This document shows positions 44,279 to 51,938 of a stretch of DNA of 64,000 nucleotides, piece after piece. The position numbers and the translations under genes were made by a program. This stretch comes from Myxococcales bacterium (GTDB taxonomy: Bacteria > Myxococcota_A > Polyangia > Polyangiales > Polyangiaceae). Under the pieces are notes generated by a model that worked only from the letters and a program-made list of their open reading frames with translations, was not told where the DNA came from and searched no databases. The stretch covers positions 62,001-126,000 of the forward strand of contig JADKKK010000014.1 in assembly GCA_016720545.1 (NCBI GenBank). The letters are read 5' to 3'. The first letter of the stretch is position 1; the number at the start of each line of letters is the position of its first letter.

Positions 44279-45231
44279 GCCTGGCTCCGGTAGTACTCGG
44301 CGGCCCGCGCGATGCCCTCGTCGAGGTCGACCTTCGCGTTGAAGCCGATGAGCTCGCTCGACTTACGCACGTTGGGGATGCGCATGGCGACGTCCGCCAG
44401 ATCACGCGGGACGAGCGTGATCTTGCTCTTCGAGCCGAGCACCCGGACCGTGGTCTCGGCGAGCGCGTAGATGGTGCAGACGGCGCGCGAGTTGCCGATG
44501 TTGAAGGTCTCGCCCACGGCCTTCGGGTGCTCCATCGTGAGGAGCACGGCGTCCACCATGTCGTCGACGAAGCACCACGCGCGGATCTGGCTGCCATCGC
44601 CGTGCACCTCGATGGGCTCGTTGCGGATCGCCTTCTGGATGAAGTTCCTGAGCGCGCCCTCGCCCACCTGGCCGGGGCCGTAGACGTTGAACGGACGCAC
44701 GACCGTGGTCGGGAGCCCGTGCTCCTTGTGGTACGCGATCGCGAGGTGCTCCTCGGCGAGCTTGCCCACGGCGTAGGTCCAGCGGGGCTCGCCCACGGCG
44801 CCGATGACCGTGGAGTCGGTCTCGGCGGAGCGGAAGGCGTGGACGCCGAACACTTCGCTGGTGGAGAAGCACACCACGCGGCTTACCTTGGGGAGCGCCG
44901 CCGCGGCCTCGAGCACGTTCGACGAGCCGAGCATGTTGACCCGCAGCGTGGTGCAGGGGCTCTTCGACACGGTGTCGATCCCGGCGATCGCCGCGCAGTG
45001 CACCACGATGTCGGCGCCCTCCATGTGGCGCTTCACGTGGGCGGCGTCGAGCACGTCACCCTTCACGAGGGTGAGGTTCTTGTGATCGCGGAAGCCCTTG
45101 TCCTTGAGCGAGTCGCGCGCGAGGTTGTCGTACGCGACGATCGTGTTCTTCTCGATGAGCCGCCCGATGAGCGTGGACCCGATGAAGCCGGCGCCGCCGG
45201 TGATGAAAATCTTCGCGTTCTCGATGGTCAT
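44275..45231 (-). CDS. NAD-dependent sugar epimerase/dehydratase
   Basis: This 318-residue extended SDR has GGAGFIG at residues 12-18, Ser in CFSTSEVFG near 123-126, and the catalytic Tyr153-x3-Lys157 in TYAVGKLAEE. The NVYGPGQ and GDGSQIRAWCFVDD segments are typical of UDP-sugar 4-epimerases/dehydratases. ATG 45231 overlaps the upstream dehydrogenase stop by four bases (ATGA). The exact reaction, epimerisation or decarboxylation of a UDP-sugar, cannot be fixed from sequence alone. Confidence 0.9.
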   Translation of the reverse strand: MTIENAKIFITGGAGFIGSTLIGRLIEKNTIVAYDNLARDSLKDKGFRDHKNLTLVKGDVLDAAHVKRHMEGADIVVHCAAIAGIDTVSKSPCTTLRVNMLGSSNVLEAAAALPKVSRVVCFSTSEVFGVHAFRSAETDSTVIGAVGEPRWTYAVGKLAEEHLAIAYHKEHGLPTTVVRPFNVYGPGQVGEGALRNFIQKAIRNEPIEVHGDGSQIRAWCFVDDMVDAVLLTMEHPKAVGETFNIGNSRAVCTIYALAETTVRVLGSKSKITLVPRDLADVAMRIPNVRKSSELIGFNAKVDLDEGIARAAEYYRSQA

Positions 45232-46553
45232 GATGGCTCTCCGGCTGCGTTGCCCAGGCTTCGAAAGACGAGCCCGGCGGTCTCTGCGGCCCCCGCGTCG
45301 ACGACGTGGCGTGCGTCGACCAGGACCTTCGTGCGAAGCTTCTCGGCGACCGCGCCCCAGTCGAGCGCCTTGTAGGCCGTGTGGGCGACGAGCAGCACCG
45401 CGGCGTCGGCGCCTGCCAGCGTCTCGTTCAAATCGCCCTTGTATTCGTGCACATACGGGTCGTGTACGGCGCACGTCGCGCCGGCCTCGATCGCGTGCCC
45501 GATGAAGGTCTCGGAGGGGCTGTGGCGCGTGTCGTCGCTGTCTTCGAGGTAGGAGAAGCCCAGCACCGCGAGCTTCGCGCCGGAGAGCGAGCGCCCCGCC
45601 TGCTTCAGCGCCGCCTCGACCAGCGAGAGCACGTGCTTCGGCATGCCGTCGTTCCGCGCGCGCGACGCCGCGATCACCTTGGCGTCGAGCTTCGGCGCGC
45701 CGTGCGCGAGGAGCCACGGGTCCTTCGTGATGCAGTGGCCGCCGACGCCGGCGCCCGAGAGCAGCACGTTGCGCCCGGGAGACTTGTTGACGAGCTCGCG
45801 CACGCGGAGGAAGTGGCCGCCCGAGGCCTCGCAGATCATCGCGAGCTCGTTGGCGAACGCGATGTTCACGTCGCGGTAAGTGTTCTCGGCGGTCTTCACG
45901 AGCTCGGCCGTCACGCAGTCGGCGGCGTCGAGCTCGCCCTTCACGATGGTGCGGTAGAGCGCGACCATCGCGCGCGCGGTGTCGGGCGTGCTGCCACCGC
46001 ACACGCGGGAGAGCTGGGTGAGGTTCTGGAGGAGGCGGCCGGGCATGACGCGCTCGGGGCAGTGGCCGAGGAAGAAGCCCTCGTTGCGCTTCTTCCCGGA
46101 GACCTTCTCGAGCAGGGGCGCGACGACGCTGTCGACCGTGCCCGGCGCGATGGTCGACTCGACGATGACGAGCACGCCGTCCTTCATGACCGCGCCGAGG
46201 TTCTCGCACGCGCCGCGGAGCGCGCGGTACGCGGGCCGGTTGTCGCCCTCGACCGGGGTGTCGACGTCGATGAGGACCACGTCGGCGGTGGCGAGCGGCG
46301 CGTAGTCGGTCGTCGCGACGAGCTTCCCCGTGCGGACGACCTCCGCGATCATCGGCGCGAGCCCCGGCTCTTCGCCCTCGATGGGGCAGCCGCCGGCGGC
46401 GATCGCGGCGACGCGGTCGGTCTTGAGATCGACACCCGTGACCCGGAACCCGGCGCTGGCGAGGCACGCGGCCACAGGCAGACCGACGTACCCGAGGCCG
46501 ATGACGGCGACGTGCGCCTCTTTGCGTTCGATTCTTTCGATGAGTGCAGTCAT
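45228..46553 (-). CDS. UDP-sugar 6-dehydrogenase (WecC/WbpA-like)
   Basis: This 441-residue protein has an N-terminal NAD motif VIGLGYVGLPVA near 17-28, a proof-like STIAPGTVD segment, NTYRDVNIAFANELA, and the catalytic Cys in GAGVGGHCITKDPW. The family oxidises UDP-N-acetylhexosamines to uronic acids in two steps. Length and motifs are complete. It lies 86 bp after the methyltransferase gene and overlaps the next gene, so it is the second or third cistron of the operon. Product and downstream aminotransferase fit an acidic amino sugar. Confidence 0.92.
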   Translation of the reverse strand: MTALIERIERKEAHVAVIGLGYVGLPVAACLASAGFRVTGVDLKTDRVAAIAAGGCPIEGEEPGLAPMIAEVVRTGKLVATTDYAPLATADVVLIDVDTPVEGDNRPAYRALRGACENLGAVMKDGVLVIVESTIAPGTVDSVVAPLLEKVSGKKRNEGFFLGHCPERVMPGRLLQNLTQLSRVCGGSTPDTARAMVALYRTIVKGELDAADCVTAELVKTAENTYRDVNIAFANELAMICEASGGHFLRVRELVNKSPGRNVLLSGAGVGGHCITKDPWLLAHGAPKLDAKVIAASRARNDGMPKHVLSLVEAALKQAGRSLSGAKLAVLGFSYLEDSDDTRHSPSETFIGHAIEAGATCAVHDPYVHEYKGDLNETLAGADAAVLLVAHTAYKALDWGAVAEKLRTKVLVDARHVVDAGAAETAGLVFRSLGNAAGEPS

Positions 46554-46639
46554 GGAGCCGAGCCCTCGAAGAGCGTGGACCCGCGCGGGGCGGGGCCAAG
46601 GTCACACAAACACAAGACGGGCACGCCGAGCGCGAGGGC

Positions 46640-47617
46640 CTAGCGGGTGCCGCCGACGATGATGGGCACCCGGGTGCGCCACTGCCACCGGGCGACGCCC
46701 TCGGCGCGGAAGACGGCCTCGACCTCCTGCCAGGTCATCGGCGAGTCGAACTGCGGCGAGAGCGCGTCGAAGGTGTCGAGCACCGCCTCCTCGTAGCGCT
46801 GCTCGCGGTTGAAATCGCCCCGATTGTAGACCGACACGGGCAGCGCGAAGGCGACGGCCTTTCCGAGCACGGGCACGTGCTTCAGGGTGTCGGTGATGGG
46901 GAACGCCACCGGCATCGCCTTGCGGACCAGCCCGAGCAGCTCGTCCTTGCTGAGCGTCTTCGTGTAGGGGCGCACGAGGTACTTGCCGTTCAGCTTGGTC
47001 CAAGGGCGCCGGGCGTAGATTGTGAAGGCGAAATGGCCCAAGTCGCGGACACTACGGATGACGTTGGCGATCACCCGCGGGGGATCCGGCGTGTGCTGGA
47101 CGACCCCGATACAGTACGCGTAGTCGAACGCTCCCTTCCGAAACGGAGGCTCGAGGAGGTTGCCCTGGATGACGTCGACGTTGGGGAACCCGGCGAGGGT
47201 CTGCTTCGTCGCCTCGACGGCGGCCGAGTAGTCGAGCGACACCAGGTTCGGGCCGCGAGCCGCCGCGATCTCCGAGAAGCGGCCCGCGCCGCAGCCGGCG
47301 TCGAGGACCCACTTGTCCTTGAGATCGACCTCGGTCCAGCCGGTCTCGTCGTCGAAGCGGGCCTTCGAGTGACCGGCGCCGGTGACGCTGTCGAGCTGCG
47401 TGCCTCGGAACTTGTTCCACTGCCAGCCGAACGAGTCGGCGTAGGTCTCGCCCTCGACGAACCGGGGAATGCCCCGCACGATAGGGTACTCCTTGCCGGT
47501 GGCCTCGGAGATGAGCGCGCCCGACTCGATCGAGTCGCCGCTGCCCTGGTCCGCGCGCAGCCGGAGGGTGGCTCCGGTGACGGGCTCGGCGAGCACTTCG
47601 AGGAGCTTCTCTCTCAC
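46640..47617 (-). CDS. SAM-dependent methyltransferase with Trm112-like N-terminus
   Basis: This 325-residue protein has an N-terminal Trm112-like segment (REKLLEVLAEPVTGATL ... KEYPIVRGIPRFV, about 1-55) that lacks the usual Cys pair, then a class I methyltransferase core with VLDAGCGAGRFSE near 104-116 and VVQHTPDPPRV. In sugar operons such enzymes methylate glycans or glycolipids. The GTG start overlaps the stop of a 25-codon upstream frame by four bases. First large gene of the minus-strand nucleotide-sugar operon. Confidence 0.85.
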   Translation of the reverse strand: MREKLLEVLAEPVTGATLRLRADQGSGDSIESGALISEATGKEYPIVRGIPRFVEGETYADSFGWQWNKFRGTQLDSVTGAGHSKARFDDETGWTEVDLKDKWVLDAGCGAGRFSEIAAARGPNLVSLDYSAAVEATKQTLAGFPNVDVIQGNLLEPPFRKGAFDYAYCIGVVQHTPDPPRVIANVIRSVRDLGHFAFTIYARRPWTKLNGKYLVRPYTKTLSKDELLGLVRKAMPVAFPITDTLKHVPVLGKAVAFALPVSVYNRGDFNREQRYEEAVLDTFDALSPQFDSPMTWQEVEAVFRAEGVARWQWRTRVPIIVGGTR

Positions 47618-47691
47618 GACACCACCACGCCCGCGTTGATGACTCCGGCGACGGCGGTGCGCACGTCTCTCTCTTCGACGTTGATGAGCAT
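47614..47691 (-). CDS. Short leader frame coupled to the methyltransferase gene
   Basis: A 25-residue frame starts at ATG 47691 with an AAGGGA site about ten bases upstream and stops with TGA inside the GTGA that starts the methyltransferase. The peptide MLINVEERDVRTAVAG and its tail resemble nothing known to me. The same frame is open up to 47871, but that extension looks non-coding. It may be a leader peptide for translational coupling. Confidence 0.4.
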   Translation of the reverse strand: MLINVEERDVRTAVAGVINAGVVVS

Positions 47692-47754
47692 GAGCGCGGA
47701 TCCCTTTCGAGCGGTTGCGGGCGTAAGTTGCCGCCGCGAAGGGAGAAGTTCAAT

Positions 47755-47774
47755 CGAAATGTGGCCTAATTTCG
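47755..47774. promoter_or_regulatory. Inverted repeat in the sugar-operon promoter region
   Basis: CGAAAT and ATTTCG are perfect six-base arms around eight bases, in the most AT-rich part of the gap upstream of the operon. A regulator operator is plausible. No -10/-35 can be assigned with confidence. Confidence 0.35.
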
Positions 47775-47951
47775 CTGACTCCCGAGCCGCGCGCCGCACG
47801 CGGGATCGCCCGCAAGAAGACGAACCAAGCTTGCGATGTTGCTCATCTTTCAGAAACGCGTCAGCCACCACGGGCCCAGCGCCGAGCGTCCGGTGAGCGG
47901 CGCGCGCCGTGGCCGTGGCCGTGTCGCGCGCGGGCGGGCGGGCGCATGGGA

Positions 47952-49346
47952 CTACTTGGCCACGCGAAGCACCCGCGTGCCGCTCTTGTACCAGGCGTGG
48001 GTCGCCGAGACATAGAGCGGCGCCTCCACCGAGTCTGCGGACATGGGCGCGAGGGTGCAGGTGTTGAGGGTGCCGATCTCGGACAGCTCACACCGGCCGA
48101 GGCCGGTGGCCTTCCCGACGTAGAGGTAGCGCTCGTCGATGCTGATCGTGGTCGCGCCCGTCCCGAGGTTGAAGATGCGACCTGGGGCCGAGCTGCGAAT
48201 GACGCCGAAGTTCGCGCCCTGACGCACGCCGACCGCGGGGTATACGAGGTCCACGCCGCCGAAGCTCTTGGGGCTCGTGACCAGCTCCGTGGGAGGAGCG
48301 GGGTTCTCGGAGTTGCCCCAGAAGATCGTCCCGAGCACGGTGCTGACGAGGTCGGTCCTCGTGGTCATGGAGCCCGTCGGGGTGACCGTCTGGGTGCCCG
48401 GCACGAGCCGCACTGTGGCGTCGCCGTTCGAGTGCTTGGAGGGAGAGCCGCGGCCGACGCGGTCGAGCCGTGTCGCGCCCGCGATCGACGCGAAGCCGTA
48501 CCGGAAGCCGCCGACGCCGCGCTCGTCGGTGATGCACTTGTAGAGGCCGCTCCAGCCGTCCGCGCCCGAGTGGGACGACCTCACCAGGGGCTCCGTGGCG
48601 CGGTTGAGCCGGTCGACGCACGAGAACGTCGCAGAAGGACCCGCGACCGCACCGTCGACCGAGCGCGACGCCGCCACGGTGAAGACGGAGCCCGCGACCC
48701 CCGCCGCCGGGTACTGAACGAAGCCGCCCGCCACGGAGATGGGGAACGGCCGACCGGTCATCGTCGATTGGGTGATGTTGGGGATCGCCGCGGCGTCGTC
48801 GCATCCCGGGAGGGTGCACGAGTACACCGAGGGGTTGCCCACCGTGTACACGAGGGTCGTGCCCTCGAAGTCGAACGTGCGAAGGTCGACGATGTCCGCC
48901 ATGGTCCGCACCGCGGGCTCCGCGGCACACACCTTCGCCTCGCAGACGTTCGGAGAGGCGCAGTCGCCGTCGAGGACGCAGGCCTCGCCGAGCGCGCAGA
49001 GCCTGCCGCCGCTCACTCCGCAGGGGGTAGGCGCCGCGTCCGCAGCGTCCGCCGCATCGGGGCTCGCGTCGACGGGCGCGTCCGCGGTCGCGTCCACGAC
49101 GGTGGCGTCCGGGCTCGCGTCCACGCTCGCATCGACGCTCGCGTCCGGGCGCGCGTCGGGGCTCGACGTGTCGGGCACGGAGGCGTCCGGCGCGGAGACG
49201 TCCGGCACGGAGGCGTCCGAGACGCCGGTGTCCGGAGCGGCGTCGTCGCCGCCAGGGACGCCGACGCTGGAGCCGCACCCCACGAACACGGAGGTGGCGA
49301 TCCCGAGAGTCGCCAGCAGCGTGGCACCGAGGCGGAGGTTCTTCAT
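47952..49346 (-). CDS. Lipoprotein with Asp/Ala/Ser-rich linker and possible beta-propeller body
   Basis: About 464 residues from ATG 49346, which directly precedes the signal peptide and lipobox (TSVFVGCGSS). A long low-complexity linker rich in DAS, DAP and PDA repeats spans about residues 30-105. Then comes a Cys-rich knot (CGVSGGRLCALGEACVLDGD shortened here) like those in many myxobacterial surface proteins. The rest has repeating strands such as TTLVYTVGN, GGVDLVYPAVG, DERYLYVGK and VSATHAWYKSG, compatible with a beta-propeller. Function unknown; outer-membrane or surface location likely. Confidence 0.75.
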   Translation of the reverse strand: MKNLRLGATLLATLGIATSVFVGCGSSVGVPGGDDAAPDTGVSDASVPDVSAPDASVPDTSSPDARPDASVDASVDASPDATVVDATADAPVDASPDAADAADAAPTPCGVSGGRLCALGEACVLDGDCASPNVCEAKVCAAEPAVRTMADIVDLRTFDFEGTTLVYTVGNPSVYSCTLPGCDDAAAIPNITQSTMTGRPFPISVAGGFVQYPAAGVAGSVFTVAASRSVDGAVAGPSATFSCVDRLNRATEPLVRSSHSGADGWSGLYKCITDERGVGGFRYGFASIAGATRLDRVGRGSPSKHSNGDATVRLVPGTQTVTPTGSMTTRTDLVSTVLGTIFWGNSENPAPPTELVTSPKSFGGVDLVYPAVGVRQGANFGVIRSSAPGRIFNLGTGATTISIDERYLYVGKATGLGRCELSEIGTLNTCTLAPMSADSVEAPLYVSATHAWYKSGTRVLRVAK

Positions 49347-49421
49347 GGGAGGGTTCGGCTTTCTGCCACGCACCGTGGCGGTGTGACAGCGTACCACCAC
49401 CCGAGGACGAGACTCCACAAG

Positions 49422-49544
49422 TCAGGAACGGGACCGACGTGGCTTCGCGCTCGACGACGCGAGGGTCACGAGGAGCGCTCCGGCCGTGAGCACCAGCCAC
49501 GCGGCGAGCCGGACGGCGACCGCGAGAGCGGGTCGAGGCTTCAC
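49422..49544 (-). CDS. Possible 40-residue membrane peptide
   Basis: A GTG at 49544 with GAGAG upstream opens a frame of 40 codons. The peptide has a basic start (VKPRP), one hydrophobic helix (LAAWLVLTAGALLVTLA) and a basic end (KPRRSRS). That layout is typical of small single-span proteins, but GC-rich sequence produces such frames by chance. It lies upstream of, and in the same direction as, the lipoprotein gene. Confidence 0.3.
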   Translation of the reverse strand: MKPRPALAVAVRLAAWLVLTAGALLVTLASSSAKPRRSRS

Positions 49545-49612
49545 GTCGCGTCTCTCGGTTTCGGCGCGGGCGAGAACGAGACGCAGGCCAGGCTTTCGGC
49601 TATTCGAGGCGC

Positions 49613-49933
49613 ATGCACCTCGCCCTCGCCGCGTACTTCTCTCTCTTCGGTCTGGTCGCGCTCGGAGGGGGCGTCATGGGCTACGTGAAGGCGAAGAGCC
49701 GCGCGTCGCTCATCGCCGGTGGAGCTTCGGGCGTGCTGCTCTGGGTCGCTTCGGGGCTCCTCGGGAGCGCGCACGTGGTGGGGGGCGCGGTGCTCGGCGG
49801 GGTCGTGTCGCTCGCGCTCGTGGGCCGATTTCTCCCGGCCTACCTGAAGACGAAGAAGGCCATGCCCGCCGGCCTCGTCGCCGCGCTCGGGGTGGGCGGC
49901 GTGCTCGGCGCGTGCGCCGCGGCGCTGCGGTAG
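49613..49933 (+). CDS. TMEM14/UPF0136-type small membrane protein
   Basis: This 106-residue protein has four hydrophobic helices. The pattern YFSLFGLVALGGGVMGYVKAKS (first helix and loop), SLIAGGASGVLL and GRFLPAYLKTKKAMPAG matches the TMEM14 (Tmemb_14) family found in bacteria and eukaryotes. The function of bacterial members is unknown. ATG 49613 starts directly before the first helix. Confidence 0.82.
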   Translation: MHLALAAYFSLFGLVALGGGVMGYVKAKSRASLIAGGASGVLLWVASGLLGSAHVVGGAVLGGVVSLALVGRFLPAYLKTKKAMPAGLVAALGVGGVLGACAAALR

Positions 49934-49969
49934 GCAGCGCGCGCGTCACGCCTTTGTGAGGGACTAACG

Positions 49970-50425
49970 TTAGCGCAAGGTCCCGCCAGCCGAGAGGCCG
50001 CTCGGCACCTCCGTGGGGATGGTCTGGTCGAAGGTGCCGTCGCTCAGGGCGGCGAGCAGCGCCTTTACGTCGGCGGCGTCGCGGCGGTCGGGCCCGCGCA
50101 CGTCGTCGAGCTGAGGGTCGAGCCGGCGATCGGCGCGGTCGTAGAAGTCGAAGACCTGGTCGAGCGTGGCCAGCGACCCCGAGTGCATGTACGGCGCGGT
50201 GCGGGTGACGTTGCGGAGCGAGGGTGTTCGGAACGCGCGCGCTCCCCCGCCCTGGTCGGCCGGGGCGCCGGGGAGATCGGGGGCGCCAATACGGTGAAGG
50301 GCGTAGTCGGAGAACATCGGCCCCGAATGGCAATGATCACATCCGCTGCGGTTGAAGTGTCGGTCTCCACTCCCCTGTGCGCGGCACGCCACGAACGGAT
50401 CACCGACCGCGAAACAATTGGCCAT
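49970..50425 (-). pseudogene. C-terminal remnant of a di-heme cytochrome c peroxidase
   Basis: The frame carries FNRSGCDHCHSGPMFSDYA (a C-x2-C-H heme site) and, about 40 residues on, FRTPSLRNVTRTAPYMHSG, with the conserved axial region of the MauG/CcpA family, then LDQVFDFYDRA. Only about 140 residues remain. The N-terminal heme domain (about 200 residues) and signal peptide are missing, and the sequence upstream of about 50390 loses similarity. An ATG at 50425 gives a short open frame, but a half enzyme is unlikely to work. Confidence 0.65.
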
Positions 50426-50656
50426 TCTCCCGAAGCGTTCAGGTTCACCCCCGTTCGACGGTGGTGGCGCTCGGGCTGGCCGCAGAGGATGTGGCGAGGC
50501 ACGCGTCTGCGTAGAGCAGCGCGCGCACGACGACGCTCGGCCCCTCGTGGCGGCCATCGGCTTTTGGGGCGAGGAGCGCGTGCAGGCCCAGGCGATTTCG
50601 GCTACCGTTGCTCGCGCGGGCGCGATCGACGCCCCGCGATTCGCTGAGGAAACGCC

Positions 50657-51799
50657 ATGAAGTCGCCCGCCGTTCGCCCCCTCGCCGCCTCCGTCTGTGT
50701 CGCCCTGATCGCCGCCATGGCCGCGGGCCTGCCGGGCTGCAGCGCGACGTCGACCGACGACCCGGCGGGCAACGAAGACGCCATCTCGAAGAAGCCGCCG
50801 CAGTACGTGCTCCTCGCCTTCGACGGCTCCTACGCGAACGCCTTCTGGGCCGAGTCGCGCGAGTTCGCGCAAGAGGCGAAGCGCAAGGGCGCTCCGCTGA
50901 AGTTCACGTACTTCATCAACGCGGCGTACTACCTGCCGAAGGCCGCGGGGGCCTCCTACGCGCCGCCCAAGCACGCGCGAGGGGCGTCGGCGATCGGGTG
51001 GGGCGGCACCGACGCCGACGTGGCGAAGCGCATCGAGCAGACCAACCTCGCCTTCCAGGAGGGCCACGAGATCGGCTCGCACACCGTGGGCCACTGGGAC
51101 GGCTCCACCTGGACCGCGGAGGAGTGGGACAGCGAGTTCGATCAGTTCGACAAGCTCCTCTTCGAGACGCCCCACCCCGGGGCCCCCGCCTTCGCGTTCA
51201 CGGCGAAGGACTCGGTCGGATTTCGCGCCCCGCAGCTCGGCCACAGCCCGGGGCTGTTCCCCACGCTGCGTGAGCACGGCTACACCTACGACACGAGCAA
51301 GAGCGCGGCCTCCAGCCACTGGCCGGAGAAGGTGAACGGCATCTGGGACATGGCGCTCGCCCAGCTCCGCATCGTCGGCTCGAGCAAGCGCACGCTGTCG
51401 ATGGACTACAACTTCTACGTCGCCGACTCCGCCGCGGCGCCCGATGCTGGCAACTCTGCGACGTACAAGAAGCGGATGCTCGACACGTACCGCGCGTACT
51501 TCAACGCGAACTACACGGGCAACCGCGCGCCGGTGCACATCGGCCACCATTTCTCGAAGTGGAACGGCGGCGCCTACTGGGAGGCGATGAAGGAGTTCGC
51601 GCTCGAGGTCTGCGCCAAGCCGAACGTGAAGTGCACGACCTACAAGGAGCTCGTCACCTTCTTGAACGCGCGCACGGCGCAGGAGCTCGCGGACTACAAG
51701 AACGCCGCGTTCATCCCCGAGGGCGACACCGACAACGCGGACGGCGCGTACGTCGGCGACGCCTCCGGGGCGCACGACGAGGCCACGCCCACGCCGTAG
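50657..51799 (+). CDS. Lipoprotein with divergent polysaccharide deacetylase domain
   Basis: This 380-residue protein has GAGGAA before ATG 50657, a signal peptide and lipobox (MAAGLPGCSA, Cys near 28). The NodB-type domain is divergent. Motif 1 reads LLAFDGSYA with one Asp where the family usually has two. Motif 2 is intact (SHTVGH), and motif 3 is GFRAPQLG. It resembles fungal-type chitin deacetylases. Loss of the second motif 1 Asp would affect either the catalytic base or metal ligand, so activity is uncertain. Its acidic tail is unstructured. It is unlike the deacetylase at 23798, which has all motifs. Confidence 0.75.
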   Translation: MKSPAVRPLAASVCVALIAAMAAGLPGCSATSTDDPAGNEDAISKKPPQYVLLAFDGSYANAFWAESREFAQEAKRKGAPLKFTYFINAAYYLPKAAGASYAPPKHARGASAIGWGGTDADVAKRIEQTNLAFQEGHEIGSHTVGHWDGSTWTAEEWDSEFDQFDKLLFETPHPGAPAFAFTAKDSVGFRAPQLGHSPGLFPTLREHGYTYDTSKSAASSHWPEKVNGIWDMALAQLRIVGSSKRTLSMDYNFYVADSAAAPDAGNSATYKKRMLDTYRAYFNANYTGNRAPVHIGHHFSKWNGGAYWEAMKEFALEVCAKPNVKCTTYKELVTFLNARTAQELADYKNAAFIPEGDTDNADGAYVGDASGAHDEATPTP

Positions 51800-51938
51800 C
51801 GAGCGGCGACACGGCGCGGCTTCGCGTGGCTGGACATCAAATGAGAAATCGACATGGACGCTGTCACCGGAGCCGGGTGACGTCGCGTTGACGGAGCGAG
51901 CGTGACGAGAACGTCCTCGTCCGCGCCAAGGAGCCCCC

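Noticed and set aside
43139..47691. A complete WbpA-E-type diacetamido-uronic acid pathway
   Set aside because: Dehydrogenase and aminotransferase types are present, but no separate oxidoreductase or acetyltransferase gene is in the operon, so the full pathway cannot be claimed.
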